Shown: one piece after another, positions 1 to 12,000 of the stretch | How the letters are laid out: every line of letters starts with the position of its first letter | How positions within the stretch are numbered: the first letter of the stretch is position 1 | NCBI RefSeq assembly: GCF_017562075.2 | Contig: NC_054085.1 | Location: 36,040,039-36,104,038 of the forward strand | DNA from: Anopheles merus | Lineage: Eukaryota; Arthropoda; Insecta; Diptera; Culicidae | Direction: 5' to 3' | Length of the DNA: 64,000 nucleotides | Notes under the pieces: model-generated | What the model was told of the DNA's origin: nothing | Seen by the model: only the letters and a program-made list of their open reading frames with translations | Database searches by the model: none | Made by a program: the position numbers and the translations under genes

Positions 1-311
1 TAATAACTGAGTCACAGAGCGACAAGCGAAATGAAATTCAAACAATTCAATTGTTTTTAAACCGGAGGGCCCATTAGGCAACTGTTCTTGCAAATAATCA
101 CATCGAACGTTTCCTTAGTTTACCCTCCAAAAGCGAAGTAATTGAGCAAGTAGTCATTCTACCAACTGCGTCATGCGTTCGTTTGCGCATTGGGACGGTG
201 CTTGTTCTGTACATAATTATAATTATTTTGTGTGAAAGAACCCCACAACATCCAACGTTTACTTACCTTCATCTTTTGTATGATGATTTTACTTTCCCTT
301 CCTCTCCCCAG
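1..311 (+). other. Intron of eIF3b
   Basis: AT-rich non-coding sequence ending in a pyrimidine-rich tract (tttccct tcctctcccc) and AG directly before the eIF3b exon at 312. The open frame from 183 only reads through intron into this exon. I see no other signal. Confidence 0.6.
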
Positions 312-810
312 GCTAAGGAAGACCAGGGCTACTACATGTGGTCATTCCAGGGGCGCATACTGAAGCGCGTCAATCTGAAGAACTTCATGCTGTTCCTGTG
401 GCGGCCGCGCCCGCCGACCCTGCTATCGGACGCCAAGCAGAAGGAGATTCTCAAGAACCTCAAGAAGTACTACTCGCAGTTCGAGAGCAAGGACCGTTTG
501 CGTATGACGCGCGCATCCAAGGAGCTGATCGAGAAGCGTGCCAAGCTGCGCGAGCAGTTCACCGAGTACCGATCGAAGCGCGTCAAGGAGTGGGAGGACC
601 AGAAGAAGCGTCGCATGCAGTTGCGAAACAGTACGTACCGTTTGAGGGCCATTTTCCCTCTTTGCAGAGTAATGTCTAATGGATGAATTTCTCTCTCATT
701 GCTTCCCTCTTGCAGACGTCGACACAGATACGCTGGAGGCTGATCCAGATAATGTAGAGGAGGAAATTGTTGAAATACTTGTACGTGAAGATACCACCGT
801 CATCGAGTAA
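312..810 (+). CDS. eIF3b: Eukaryotic translation initiation factor 3 subunit B, C-terminal exons (partial)
   Basis: Two exons: 312-630 and 716-810 (TAA at 808-810). The acceptor at 312 follows cccag; the intron 631-715 is GT-AG and interrupts an Asn codon (phase 1). The protein starts in the C-terminal part of the family, with a YYMWSFQGR block followed by FLWRPRPP. A long basic, charged helical segment (KKYYSQFESKDR, KRVKEWEDQKKRR) and an acidic tail ending in TTVIE follow. eIF3b is the scaffold subunit of the eIF3 complex on the 40S ribosome, and this end holds the last beta-propeller strands and the helix that contacts eIF3i/eIF3g. The RRM and most of the WD40 domain lie to the left of the window. 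Identification rests on recognised family similarity and is quite secure. Confidence 0.88.
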
Positions 811-3800
811 TCCGTAGAAGGCAACGCAACGTCCTCATCGTTCGGCGTGGTGTGTTTCGGTGGCGTATGTAAGCAAACCGCCGTCAACATTCGACCCTTG
901 CGTTGGTGTGACCGCTGCTTTCGTACCGGGGAGCGCTGTCACACGTTCGGGGATCTTTTACTGCGGTGGGAGGTACGCAACAAGCGACGGAAGAAAGGAA
1001 GAGAGTGAAAAGAGGGAGAGGTTGGGGAGGACAGCATATTCCATACACGCCGCGCACACATCTTCCGCGCGACATTTGCTTTAACATTTTATTGACCCGA
1101 GCAACGCAAGATCCTGTTCTTCGGGCAACGCAGCTAGCAAAAGGATACGGTTACAGTGTGTGTGTGTGTGTGTGTGCGTACGTGCGTGTGTGTGCATCAT
1201 TTGGAGCGAGCTCCTGAATGGGCACACGTGTTGTTTCCCGGCGAGAAAAGGAGGCTTTCGTTCAATGGTGTATGGGAAGATCCAGTTCATAGCAGACAAT
1301 TGCAGTTGCAAAGTGACATTTTGAGGCAACTTCTGCAATCATCGTCATCATCGGGCAGTAGTCGTGCCGTTAGAATACCATCAATTCCGGTTCTATTTCG
1401 AAGTAGAGTAACTAAACCTATTCCTCAAGTAAGGTAATCGTGTACGTACCGTTCAGTAAAATCGAAAAAAAGCGTACTATTAAACAGTATGATCATTAAT
1501 AAATATAATATGCTATTGTACGATACATCATTGGACGGAACAGAATATTATGCCGTTTGTGAACGATGGGTAAAATTGATCCGAAATCTATCTAGAATTT
1601 ATATCACTGGCATGATTGGGAGACAGAGTTCTGTTCGAGAATTTCGTCAGAGATTAATTACTCCAAAAATAATAACCATAACGATTTAGGAACATTCAAA
1701 TTTATTTAAAATTTGAAAAATCGTGTAAATTTCGGAAATTGACCCAAGTATTAACTCATAAATCGTTCATACGCAAGAACCGAAATTAGTAATGTAATTT
1801 GTAGTTGCTCTTAACAACAATTACAAAATTTCAACAGAAATCATTGCACGAAATGTCACTGCAAATGTCCTACCGTCGTCTCCCGGCGCACGCTGTTGTG
1901 CAACGGGGGAACGATCGGTTGCGTTGACGAAAATAACACAACAAACACACGCACACACGCACACACCAGAGCACACATTCTGACGTCGCTTCATCACACA
2001 CGCTCATGTGCTGCTGCTGCTGCTTCAACTCGTGTGGTGGTGGTGCGTCTTTAGCCCCGTTTTGCACGCTGTTTTCGTTGCGTTTTTCTTCACCAAAAAA
2101 GTGTCGCTGTGGATATTCCGTTCCAAAAGAGTCAATACTCCACATGCTCTAAGCGCATCTAGCGTACGCGGACACTGTGTGCGGGACACATGGTGTGCAT
2201 ATTGTTCTTCTCCCCCGCGCTCTCCCCGCCGGTGCTCGCTTCCCATCGCATTCGTCTATGTTGCCGTGCCACAGGCAAGAACAACGTCGCGATAAAAGCG
2301 AAGCTGGACGCAACAGCAGTGTGCGTTTGCAGTGTGCGGCCCTAGCAGCTAAAAGGGAGCAAAACCATCAGCCCTCAGCACAAGCAGTGTGGTGTTGTTA
2401 TATCCTTTCCGGATTAGGTGCGAATGCGTGTGTGTGTGTGTGTGCGTTGTGCAAGATTTGTGATGCATCACGGGGCAGCGAAGAGATCTAGTTGGCTGTG
2501 TGCTTGTGTGGTGCCGTAAACTCCCGTACGCCGCCCGGGGGTGACATCCGGAAAGAAAGTGCTGCTTTTAGTTACTGTTTGATCTATATTAGAACGCAAA
2601 CGCTGAAGCTCTTACGGCGAAAAAGTGTCGTACAAACGGGTGTGAGTGAGTGTGTGTGTGTGTGTGTTGGATGAAAATTTGCTGGTCAAATGTTCCCGTA
2701 ACCTTGGGCGAGTGCAGTGGTGGAAGGAAAGAAAGGCAATTGCATTTCCAACAAGGACGTCACGTTTGCAAGCCAGTGTCATCACGGTCCGAAGAACGTA
2801 ATCATCGTCCATGTGGGAAAGAAAGTGTTTCAACTATCAGCGGATATAGCGAGCTCCAGAGCAAACAAAGGGACTGCGGCTGGACCCTTTTGCTGCTTGT
2901 GTTTGACAGGGTCACCAACAGCAGCAGCAGCAGTATTTTTCAGATAAGACATACATCCCTCCCCTTCACAACCACACATACACAGCTTGTTGTTTGTTTA
3001 TACAGAAGATTCCAATTTTGAAGACCCATCCGCATCGGGAAACAGGTGAGTCGGCCAGCAAAACATCTTCCTCACCCTGACCATTTTCTTTTCTACCACT
3101 GTAGCGCAAATGATGAAGCATTTGCGATCATTTGTTCGCGACAAACACACCCATTTTCCCTTCATCCCCAAAACCATCATTATGTACGTGACGACAAGAA
3201 CGGGACACAAAACCGCTACGGCGAGTACAGTTTTGACGCAAGAATAATACACACGTACACACGCACACACACCCGTCCATGGGTTGTTTGCGCGAAGGTT
3301 ACGCACGCCGCAGATAACGGGTCGTTGCGTGGCGACAATGTTGCCGATGACGTGACCAACCGAACCAGCAGCTGATGAGCGAAGGGTCAGATTCTGGTTT
3401 TTGTTGTTGTTGTTGTCTCATCCCTGCCCTGCGCTGCAGATGAAACAAAAGGTTGCCCTCATAGTAGGCGAGCGACCACACGTTTGCACTTGACCTTTCG
3501 TTCGCCGTGTGAGAAGGTGGCTCCGATTAAAGATCGTTTAATGATATGGTGGTAGAGAGCATTTCTCTTTTCCATCTAAAACCGATTGAATAAGTTATGA
3601 ATGAGCAAAATAGGCCCCAAAAAGCTGTCACCCATTTGCCCCGTTGGGTGGACACAGATATTCATGATTTCGGGTCTGCTTCCTTTCCCCGTTTTTGCTT
3701 CTATTAATAGTGACGATCTTCTCGAGCGTGACTGATTTCATTGATTCTTCGTGGGGGCACACTTTGGTGTGTCGCGGTACGTGCATAGATGAGCCAGCGA

Positions 3801-5893
3801 GGCAGCATGGGTGAATTCATCCTCGCTGTGGATGGTCGGAGAAAATCGGAGAGCGAGGAACGGTTTGGGCAATATTTAATTAGCAATGTTCGGAAATGCC
3901 GGCTCGCTGTTTATTAGTTTTTTTGAGGGTACAGAGTGACGACATTCTTGCTTTTCTGAGCACAGTTATGATGATGTGGCGAGCAAAAAAGGGGTGGAAA
4001 AGGGGGTACGGCAGCATGTAATGTCAGTCATTAAACGCGATATCTCATTAACGTGTGTCCTGCAGCCGGCAAACTGGTACGACAAATACACACACACATG
4101 TTTGAGGAGTTTGTTTTCGTTCATAAATGATGCGCGATACATCCTTTGCCTTCCCAACTCTATGTGCAACCGTCTGCCCCTTCGCTGTCCTGTACGCAAC
4201 AGCAGCAGCATCATCATACGTTAAGCGTGATTTAAACGTTCGCCAGACGCGCGGATGGATGATGTGATTGTTGTTGATTTCCCGTGCCGCTCCGCGCGTG
4301 TTCGAGTCCCTGTTTGCTGTGCCGTTGGAATGCGCGTTGTGGATTAATTTTAGCTTTTTGTTTCCCCTTTCGGCACCAATTCGCCACAATTCATCATGTT
4401 AAGTGTTTGGGTAAATGAGTTAATTTATAAGGTGTGATGATTGGGCGGGCGTTTTGCTGTTGTTAAGCCAGCTTTAAAGGGGACTTATAGTACGATGTAT
4501 GGTTGAGTGTTAGTTTAGTGCTAATATGCTTAAAACAGTATCTTAGCTATATATACATAAAACGAAGAAGGATGATTAAAAGGTTCTAACAATTGGATCA
4601 ACTACCAATGAAGGAATTAAAAACAAACGTCTCTACTGACATTGACATTGGTTCGATGGCTTCTGCTTGTGTAACGATTACAGCCGGCGTAAAATACAGG
4701 TGTGAGAGGCACCGCTTTCTGCCTCTTCGTCGTCATCGTAACGATCGAAGCACGTGCTCTTGCCTGCATTCTGGCTGCATTGCATTAGGACGCTAAGGAA
4801 GGCTTACTTGAACCACGTGATCAACAATAATATTGCCTTTTTTGTTGTTGTTGACGGCAAAGAAACAACCGATTATACATGAACGTAACGAAACTCAATG
4901 GAAGTAAGCTATTCCTCGTAGTACTCAACGTCACGCATCAAGGAAGCTAACAAACGAAGGCATTAAAATGGGTTTAATTGCACTTGTTGTTAAATTGTAA
5001 ATCATACTTTATTTACTGTGCGCAATGAAGAATCACGTTTCAAAAAGCACAAAAAAACTCCATTTGTTTATGGTTAAATGTTCGATTGGAACAATCAAAA
5101 TCTTCACAATAATTTGGTTAGTATTGTTCTTCATGTACTAAGCATTCCATCGCCTAATCATGCTATATTTATACCTATTTTCCTGATCGCTGAAACCCGG
5201 CAGCGCCTCTCGTCTTATCAGCAAAGGGTTAACCAAGGCACGGTGGTGGTATTGGTGTGTTAGCCCAAAATACTCACCACCATCGTAGGAAGTGCCTCTT
5301 GCACGGGTTAAACAGCAGCGAACCATTGCAGCACACTACTTTGTCGCTAATCTCACTTCCTCTCCCCCACACTTTGGGTGCCGAATGACGGCGCCATCGT
5401 CATCTGCTCCGTGTGACAGGCAGGCAGACAGGCTCGTGTGTCCAGGCTCCGTACCCGTGCACTATGATCGCTGCCGCCCGCTTGTCTTGGTGTTGGCGGT
5501 GTCTCACAGTGGCGCGTTATTAATCCCCCCTTCCCCCTCTCACCTTACGTCCGCTATTAAACGTTGCCCACGGGTTGAGTTTGAGAGACACAGCGCGTCG
5601 CGGATGCGGCCGTAGCACTGATAAGAAGCTGCATCAGTCTCCGTCCAGTGGTCCGCCGGGTCGGGCATGACTCGATCCTACACGATCAACGGGCAGACAA
5701 GCGATCGGTATTTTTTTTGTTTGTTTAGTATTTTGCTGTGCGTGTATAAGTAAATAGTGTTTTAAAGTGTAAAATCCGAACTTGACAACGTTCCTTGCCG
5801 AACCCGGTCGAAGGAGCTGTACTACTTGACGACATTTTATTGCTGCTTTGTTACTCTGTGTTTGTGAGGCTGCCAGAACGCCAGCAAGACAAG
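811..5893. other. eIF3b 3' UTR, then upstream non-coding region of the Kidins220 gene
   Basis: The eIF3b 3' UTR follows its stop; a plausible poly(A) signal AATAAA lies at 1498-1503. (TG)n tracts occur near 1156, 2423 and 2647. A candidate non-coding first exon of the downstream gene ends at 3045 (see separate entry). From about 3.5 to 5.2 kb the sequence is AT-rich with no coding signal. 5.24-5.89 kb is GC-richer and probably carries the promoter and 5' UTR of the first coding exon at 5894. Confidence 0.5.
2290..3045 (+). other. Candidate non-coding first exon (5' UTR) ending in a strong splice donor
   Basis: The stretch ends AAACAG followed by GTGAGT at 3046, a near-consensus donor, and no long conserved reading frame precedes it. 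It lies upstream on the same strand as the Kidins220 coding exons, so a 5' UTR exon of one isoform is the simplest reading. The left boundary is a guess; transcript 5' ends would be needed to place it. Confidence 0.3.
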
Positions 5894-6082
5894 ATGGACC
5901 GTCGTCCATTTCTGCGAAACCGGGAGCTGTCGGAGCTGTCCCCACTAACGCAATCAACGCCGGGCCCTAGCCATGCGGCCGTTGCACCGGGCCTGACGCG
6001 GAATCACTCGTACGGCAGCATCCTGCCATACCTTGGCTTCCTGCGCAACTCGCTGCGGCGGTCCGCTTCCTCCTCCAACCAG
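5894..6082 (+). CDS. Kidins220: Kidins220 alternative first coding exon A (63 codons)
   Basis: The ATG at 5894 sits in a good insect start context (acaagATGG). The exon reads 63 codons and ends AACCAG before donor GTACAC at 6083, phase 0. The peptide begins MDRRPFLRNRELSEL, contains NHSYGSILPYLGF and ends in a Ser/Arg-rich stretch (LRRSASSSNQ) that could be phosphorylated by basophilic kinases. Codon use is GC-rich like the gene body. It can join the shared exon at 23492 in frame, skipping three other first exons. Isoform use is inferred from phase alone. Confidence 0.6.
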
Positions 6083-9000
6083 GTACACACACGCACACAC
6101 AGTGCTGCAGGTATTTTCCCGACGGAGGAATGCTCGCTGGCACGCTAATCTCGCCCATCCCATCTTCATCTGTTTACATCTCGGCTCGTGCTTGTGCTAA
6201 CAATCATCTTCCCGGTGCGGCAGCCCCACACATATGGGGCTTGCACACGCGGTTTGTTTGGAATTTCAGTGTGTTTGCGTGTTGCCCCCATATGGGTACA
6301 GCACCCGAACGCGACCCGATCGTAATAGCCGAACGGTGCGGTCTGTGCGGACGGTGTGGCTGTGTGTGCAGCGTGTACGCGGCCACAGCCGACTCGGATG
6401 ACCTGGCGACTGTTTGCCTAGAGACAAATTGTTGTCATTCTGTTTATTCTATGCTACTTTTTAATATGTCGAGTATCTCAGGGCATTTGGGGGTTTTTAA
6501 TTGCCTTTTTGATTGTTTCATTCTTACTGAAGCATCATGACTATGTTCTAATTAACCGAACAATCACGCCCTAAGTGTAAACAACTCGAATTTTGTTTGT
6601 TTACACACGCACACGATAGGTAGGTGTACTGTACCAGCTGCTGTATGTGTGTGTGTGTATGGGTGGTATTGCTAATTTGTGTCAGCTTATGCCTAGCGAC
6701 CCTGGCTTACTTTGAAATCTGCGTACACCGATCACGACCAAGCAGCCAATAAGCAACGCTCCCTTATCATTCTACTACTAGCGATCCCAATTAAAACGAA
6801 GCGTGAAGCATAAAATTACGTTTTTCAGTACATTTTTTCTTCTAATTTCGAATACGGTGAAAGTTTCTACTCAATCGGCAACATTTTCCCTTGATGTGAT
6901 GTACCTCCAAAAGCCACGGCACTCAATCATGCGCTTAAGTGTTGCGGTTAAGTATGTCCTTGTGTCCTTTCGGCAAAGCTCCTCCGATTAAGACTCATGA
7001 CTTTCTCCAGTGCAGATCTCGTGATGTGTGGACACCGCCTCGTGTGGGTGTGGTTGGATGGTTGGTCTGCCTGCTGTTGCCGATACCGAGTTCAATCGAT
7101 ACCGCCATCGATGCTGTTGTTATCAGTTCACGTGTGAGTGGTGCACGAGGAAGCAGGGATCGGCAACATTTGTTTTATTGTTTAAGCTTTTTGTTATTCA
7201 TTTTTAAATTTCTAAATCTATTCAATTTCAAAACTTAATTTCCCAAGATCATTTAGACAGATCATTGAAGATGATTTGTCACCGACCTGTCTGTAATCTT
7301 CCTCCAATCATGAACCAACGCAACGTTTACGCGTTATCAACCTGTCATCCCCAAACGTTCTCGCGACACTGTCAGCATGAGCGCGTGTGCGAGCCACTTA
7401 GCCACTACCGCTAAGTAATAGTAATAAATCTTACATTAAAGCATCATCCATTCACACCCGCCTGGAAGAGCGTAAAGAAGCACCCTTGACGAAGCGCCGA
7501 ACCTCCGCGGTGTGTGTGTGTGTGTGTGTGTGCCCTTAATAAACTTCCGGATGGCTTCCCCTTAACACGGGCTGTGATTGTTTTGTGACCGCCGACGTCC
7601 CTGTTCGCCTTTCATTCGATTGCGTATGAGAGGAGGACCATTACTCTACCCCCGTTTGGCTATTATCAGTTACTGTGCAAAGGGCCGCCTATCAATTTGA
7701 TTTTATTGAACCGAATGAACACCGTGTACACTTGATGAGGTAATAACGGGTAGTGGGTAGGTAGGTGACCAACGTGTGTTAAACACTGTTCAGTGGCAAA
7801 GGAAGAGTGGGAGAGATATGGAACAGATATGCGAGAGACAGACGATTTCTACTGCTTCCTGGGGTCGAGGTAGAGGGAATTGAATCATCCACGTGGTGAC
7901 AATTTTGCAACATTTCCGGTTCTTCTTTTTTCACGCGTATAAAGATCCCAAAACAATACATTTCTAACTTAATTTTAATCACGTGCTAGTAATCAATCTG
8001 GACCAAAATAATGACTCAATTGCACAGTTTGAGGTCCCAAAGTTCATTGACACGATCACGATCACTTGTTGTTCACTGACACGATCACGGCGCAATGTCA
8101 AGGTCTGTATTTGAGAGCTCTTGGTTAAAAATAGATATTACAGTGATCTAAAAATTTGTTTCTGAAATAAGAACAGTTTTGAATAATCTTGGATAACTTA
8201 TCAACCATTCATTAGCATCCTTAGCATCTCTGGTATAATCGATAGATGATCCAGCATGATGTGGCATTAGTCCGGGAAGTCTCCAAAAGGTCGCCATGAT
8301 CGCGAAGGTTGTTACGCTACAAAAGGAGAAATACTATTATACACATAAAGCCATTTTCTGCAATTTGGACTCTATCGAATCCCAAAAGAATTCCTTATCT
8401 TACTGGAATCTTTCTAGGGGTTGAATCTTCCAAGTCTTCCGAGTCCCAGTAAAAGTTTACATCACCTCAAACACTTCAATATAGTAACGCTCTATGGCGG
8501 TGACTTTGAAGTTCGTTTGAACAGCCAACAGCAAGCAAACAGAACCCAGTAAGACCAGCTGAAAGCTCCGTAGATGAAGCACCTATCACACTTTCTTCCG
8601 ACGTGCTTCCTACCCGCCCGAATCAGCTCAAACCACGCGCGCGCGCTCGGCCTTGTGTGTCTAGCAGCAAACGCACATTTGTCGCATCTTGAAGATAACG
8701 GCGCCAGAAATCAGCTGTGTGTTGCTGGGTTGGAGCATCGGGCTTGCTATCTCGGGGTTTGCTCTTGCTACGTTGTCGTAGTGTCTGCTGATCTGCCCCA
8801 TATCATCGCCCGCATCCCAATCATCGCCCAATACCCCAAACCGCCACCCCCCCTTCCGATGGGGATAGTAATAAAAGAATTTTAATCACGGATACTGGTT
8901 GATTCTCGACCGTGGTGCGCGCCCGAGAGCGACAGCTAACTGCTTTGTGCGCGGGTGCGTATATGTAGTAATGTGCGCCACGGGCACCGCCGTTTGCGCG

Positions 9001-12000
9001 CGCGCTCGGCCGGCGTGTCCCGCGAGCACCCGACCGCGGTTGTGAGAGTGTGTCTCTGTGCCGTGTGTGTATGTGGCGCTGGTTCGCGATGTGCCATGCT
9101 GCCGTTGCTGCTGCTGCTGCCGTCGGGCGCGCTCAGTTGACGAATGTTCACACAACCGGTCGCATCGGGCGCGCTCGCGGAGGAAAGTTTTCCGTCGGTT
9201 CGTTCGGGGTACATCGTCGTCGATCAGTATTTCTGATTAGACCTACTGGCTGGCCGCGGCTACACAAGATCAATTTGGAGGAATCTAGAGTGATGACAAC
9301 TATTGATCGTTCTTCGTGCGGCTGGTGTTTGTGTGTGGTTTGAAAAAGGCACAATTGCTTGTGACGTCACTGGTAATTTCCAAACGGAGAAGCAGTATCG
9401 TCTTGTGAGTACGGTAGTGGAGCTTGTGCTTGTGATGCGTGATGCACAGCGTGCATTAAACTTTGCTGAGTGTTTATACGAAAGAGCCTTCCGAATCGAT
9501 CATTAAACGATCATTTGTCGCCGCAAGGTTCTGGGAGGAATATTAATGTCCAGAAAAGTGAGAAGACACTCGCAAGCCTGAACCTAGACAACACACACGC
9601 ACACACACACACAGTCTATTGACATCTTCAATGTCATGGGACGTTCAATGTCCCGCTTCCCTCAGTAAACGGTTGGTGTTTATGAATGTGATATACATTG
9701 CCATTGAGTGAAAGAGGTTTGCAATCAACCGGCCAGCTGAAACGTGGCGTGTGGTCTGTTGCCTGTTCTTTGCACTTTGCACATGTGTGTCGCTCGGGCG
9801 CACAAAAGCGGGGCGCGAGTGGTTTTCGGTGTACCGTGCAGTCGACGAACCCGGTGGCGTAGCGTGGCGTGGCCCCGTGAGGCGACAAAATGTTCAAAAG
9901 CAAGCATCGTTCCGCCGGCCACGAGCACCATCATCACCATCAGCAGGTAAATATAGATCCCGCCCCCCCTTTCCGGCGCACGGTTGCATCGATCGCCGCG
10001 GCCAGGTAGGGCAGCGCGGAAGGAAATGGGGTGGATCTGAATCAGCCACCCTTCTCTCATCTCATCCCTCTTTGATCGAGGTGGAAAAGCTTAAATGACA
10101 ACCAAAAAAACAAAACAAACACACAACACAATAAATACTATCCACAGAGCAGCGCGCCGGGCATATGGCGTTGGCAAATGGGGGATGTTTGCCATGCTGT
10201 TGGGATGGCGGTTTCTTTTTGAAATAAATCGTTAGACTCGCTTATCGTTAGACACAGAACCCCGCACTGCTGCTTTTGGAAAGCACAAACGGCACAGGAA
10301 ATGTGCAACGTAATGCTTCGGGGGTCCACCATGTATTGGGTTCGTGTTCTGGCGAATAGAACACAAAAATGGCACCATGCTCTCACTGGCGAACGGCGAT
10401 GGCGAATCGGCGAAAACGACGGTCACGGGTGTTTTTCGTTCGCAAAAAGATATCACGACACGGCAGGCCACGGGATCGCTTATCAGTGCTCGCCGTCGTC
10501 ACCCGGAGTAGCCATAAAGAGGCCCTTGTTCGATAGTGACGGTGCTCCGGGGTGCTCTTATCTGACCGGGGTAACGGGGACAGGGTGGGGACAGGTGACG
10601 GAATTCTCCCGTGTTTTGCACTCATTAGCCAATTAACATGCAACCAGGCCCGAAACACGCGTTTGCTCGTCCGTCATTTATCGCGCGGTTGTTTAATTTG
10701 CGAAGATCCCGTGTACGTACACTCGAGAAGAGATCGACTCGTCACGAAAGCGACGGTGTCTGACATGTGCCCCCTAAACGAGCCCCAACACCCTCCCTTT
10801 TAGTGGGGTAAAGCATCATCAGTGTGGTTGCACCTTTTTGCTACACGCCTACTCCCCACTCAGTCAGTGTCTCTCATCGCGAAGAGGTCAATAATTCATC
10901 GGCCAAGTGGCGTTATCGTACAAGCAGGTGTCGGTGGTGTTAATCTATCTGATTTACAGCCCCAGCTGAAGTGTGCTCAAATCATACACGATGTCCCCAA
11001 TGGTTGGACAATAAATTGTCGTTGTCGGTATAGGAGACCGAGGGACCTCGTGAGAGATTCAATTTATTCTAATCGATGTCCTTTGCCTATTGTGACTGCC
11101 ATTGCCACAACACTGATCGGGATGGAATGTGCAGCAAGATATTAAATCACCGGCACAACGTTAATGTAATTACTTCTTCTCCCTTACGCTCGTGGAGCGG
11201 AGGCGTGCGTTTCCTTCGCAATTTTACTGTGCTCCGACTGTTGACGCTGACCTGACGGTGACAAACTCCTCTTCTCCGACTCGCACAATACATGATGCAT
11301 GATCACTGAAGCATTCCTAGTTAATAAGCCTAGAATAACGAATCTCATCATATCATTTCTTAACTAACAAGTTAATAAATTCAAAAACTTAATTCCCGCG
11401 GTGATCGACCGTATGTGTTCTTATTGATTAAATCATTTGATCATGGTAGGGTTTCTGTAGCCATCTGAGCGGCACATAACCCATAAAATACATTTCAACA
11501 ATATCATTGGACCGTTCAATGTTGAATTTGTATTTGAATTTGAAGCTGGGTAAACAAATCGATCATGTTCTTACTTAAATACCAAATTCTTAAGCATCCC
11601 ACATACCATTTCCAAATCCCAATTAAAATAAAAGCCCACAACAATACACAATCTCAAGCTTTCTCATCTCATTAATGTCCCCAAAAAACGAGAGCATACG
11701 ATTGTTATCATTTCCTTCTTCGCTCGTCCCGTACAATGCATGATATGTTTCCTAAGTGTACTCTGCTGTGTCAGATCGGAAATACGAATGTGTAAACCTA
11801 TACCCTCCCTTGCTGTGAGTGTGTACGATTTTAGCTCTGCCGACGAGTGTGCCAACTAGAACGGAGCCTTCAAAATCATTGGTAGCATTATTAGACGTTG
11901 CTAACCTGTAGTGATAGGCCGTAGAGCTTCTCCATGCGAGTGGTGTGGTTGTGTGAGCGCTGGTGCCGTGACCAGGATCATGTAGCTCTGTTGGCATCAG

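Larger units (their letters stand above)
6083..9889. other. Kidins220 5' intronic/promoter region
   Basis: No coding exon is visible. It holds a (TG)11 tract at 7511-7532, an 18-bp direct repeat at 8043-8089, an alternating CG stretch near 8634-8649, and a GC-rich stretch at 8.9-9.4 kb with a CRE palindrome at 9362-9369. A near-consensus donor GTGAGT at 9405 may end a non-coding exon linked to first exon B. Confidence 0.45.
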
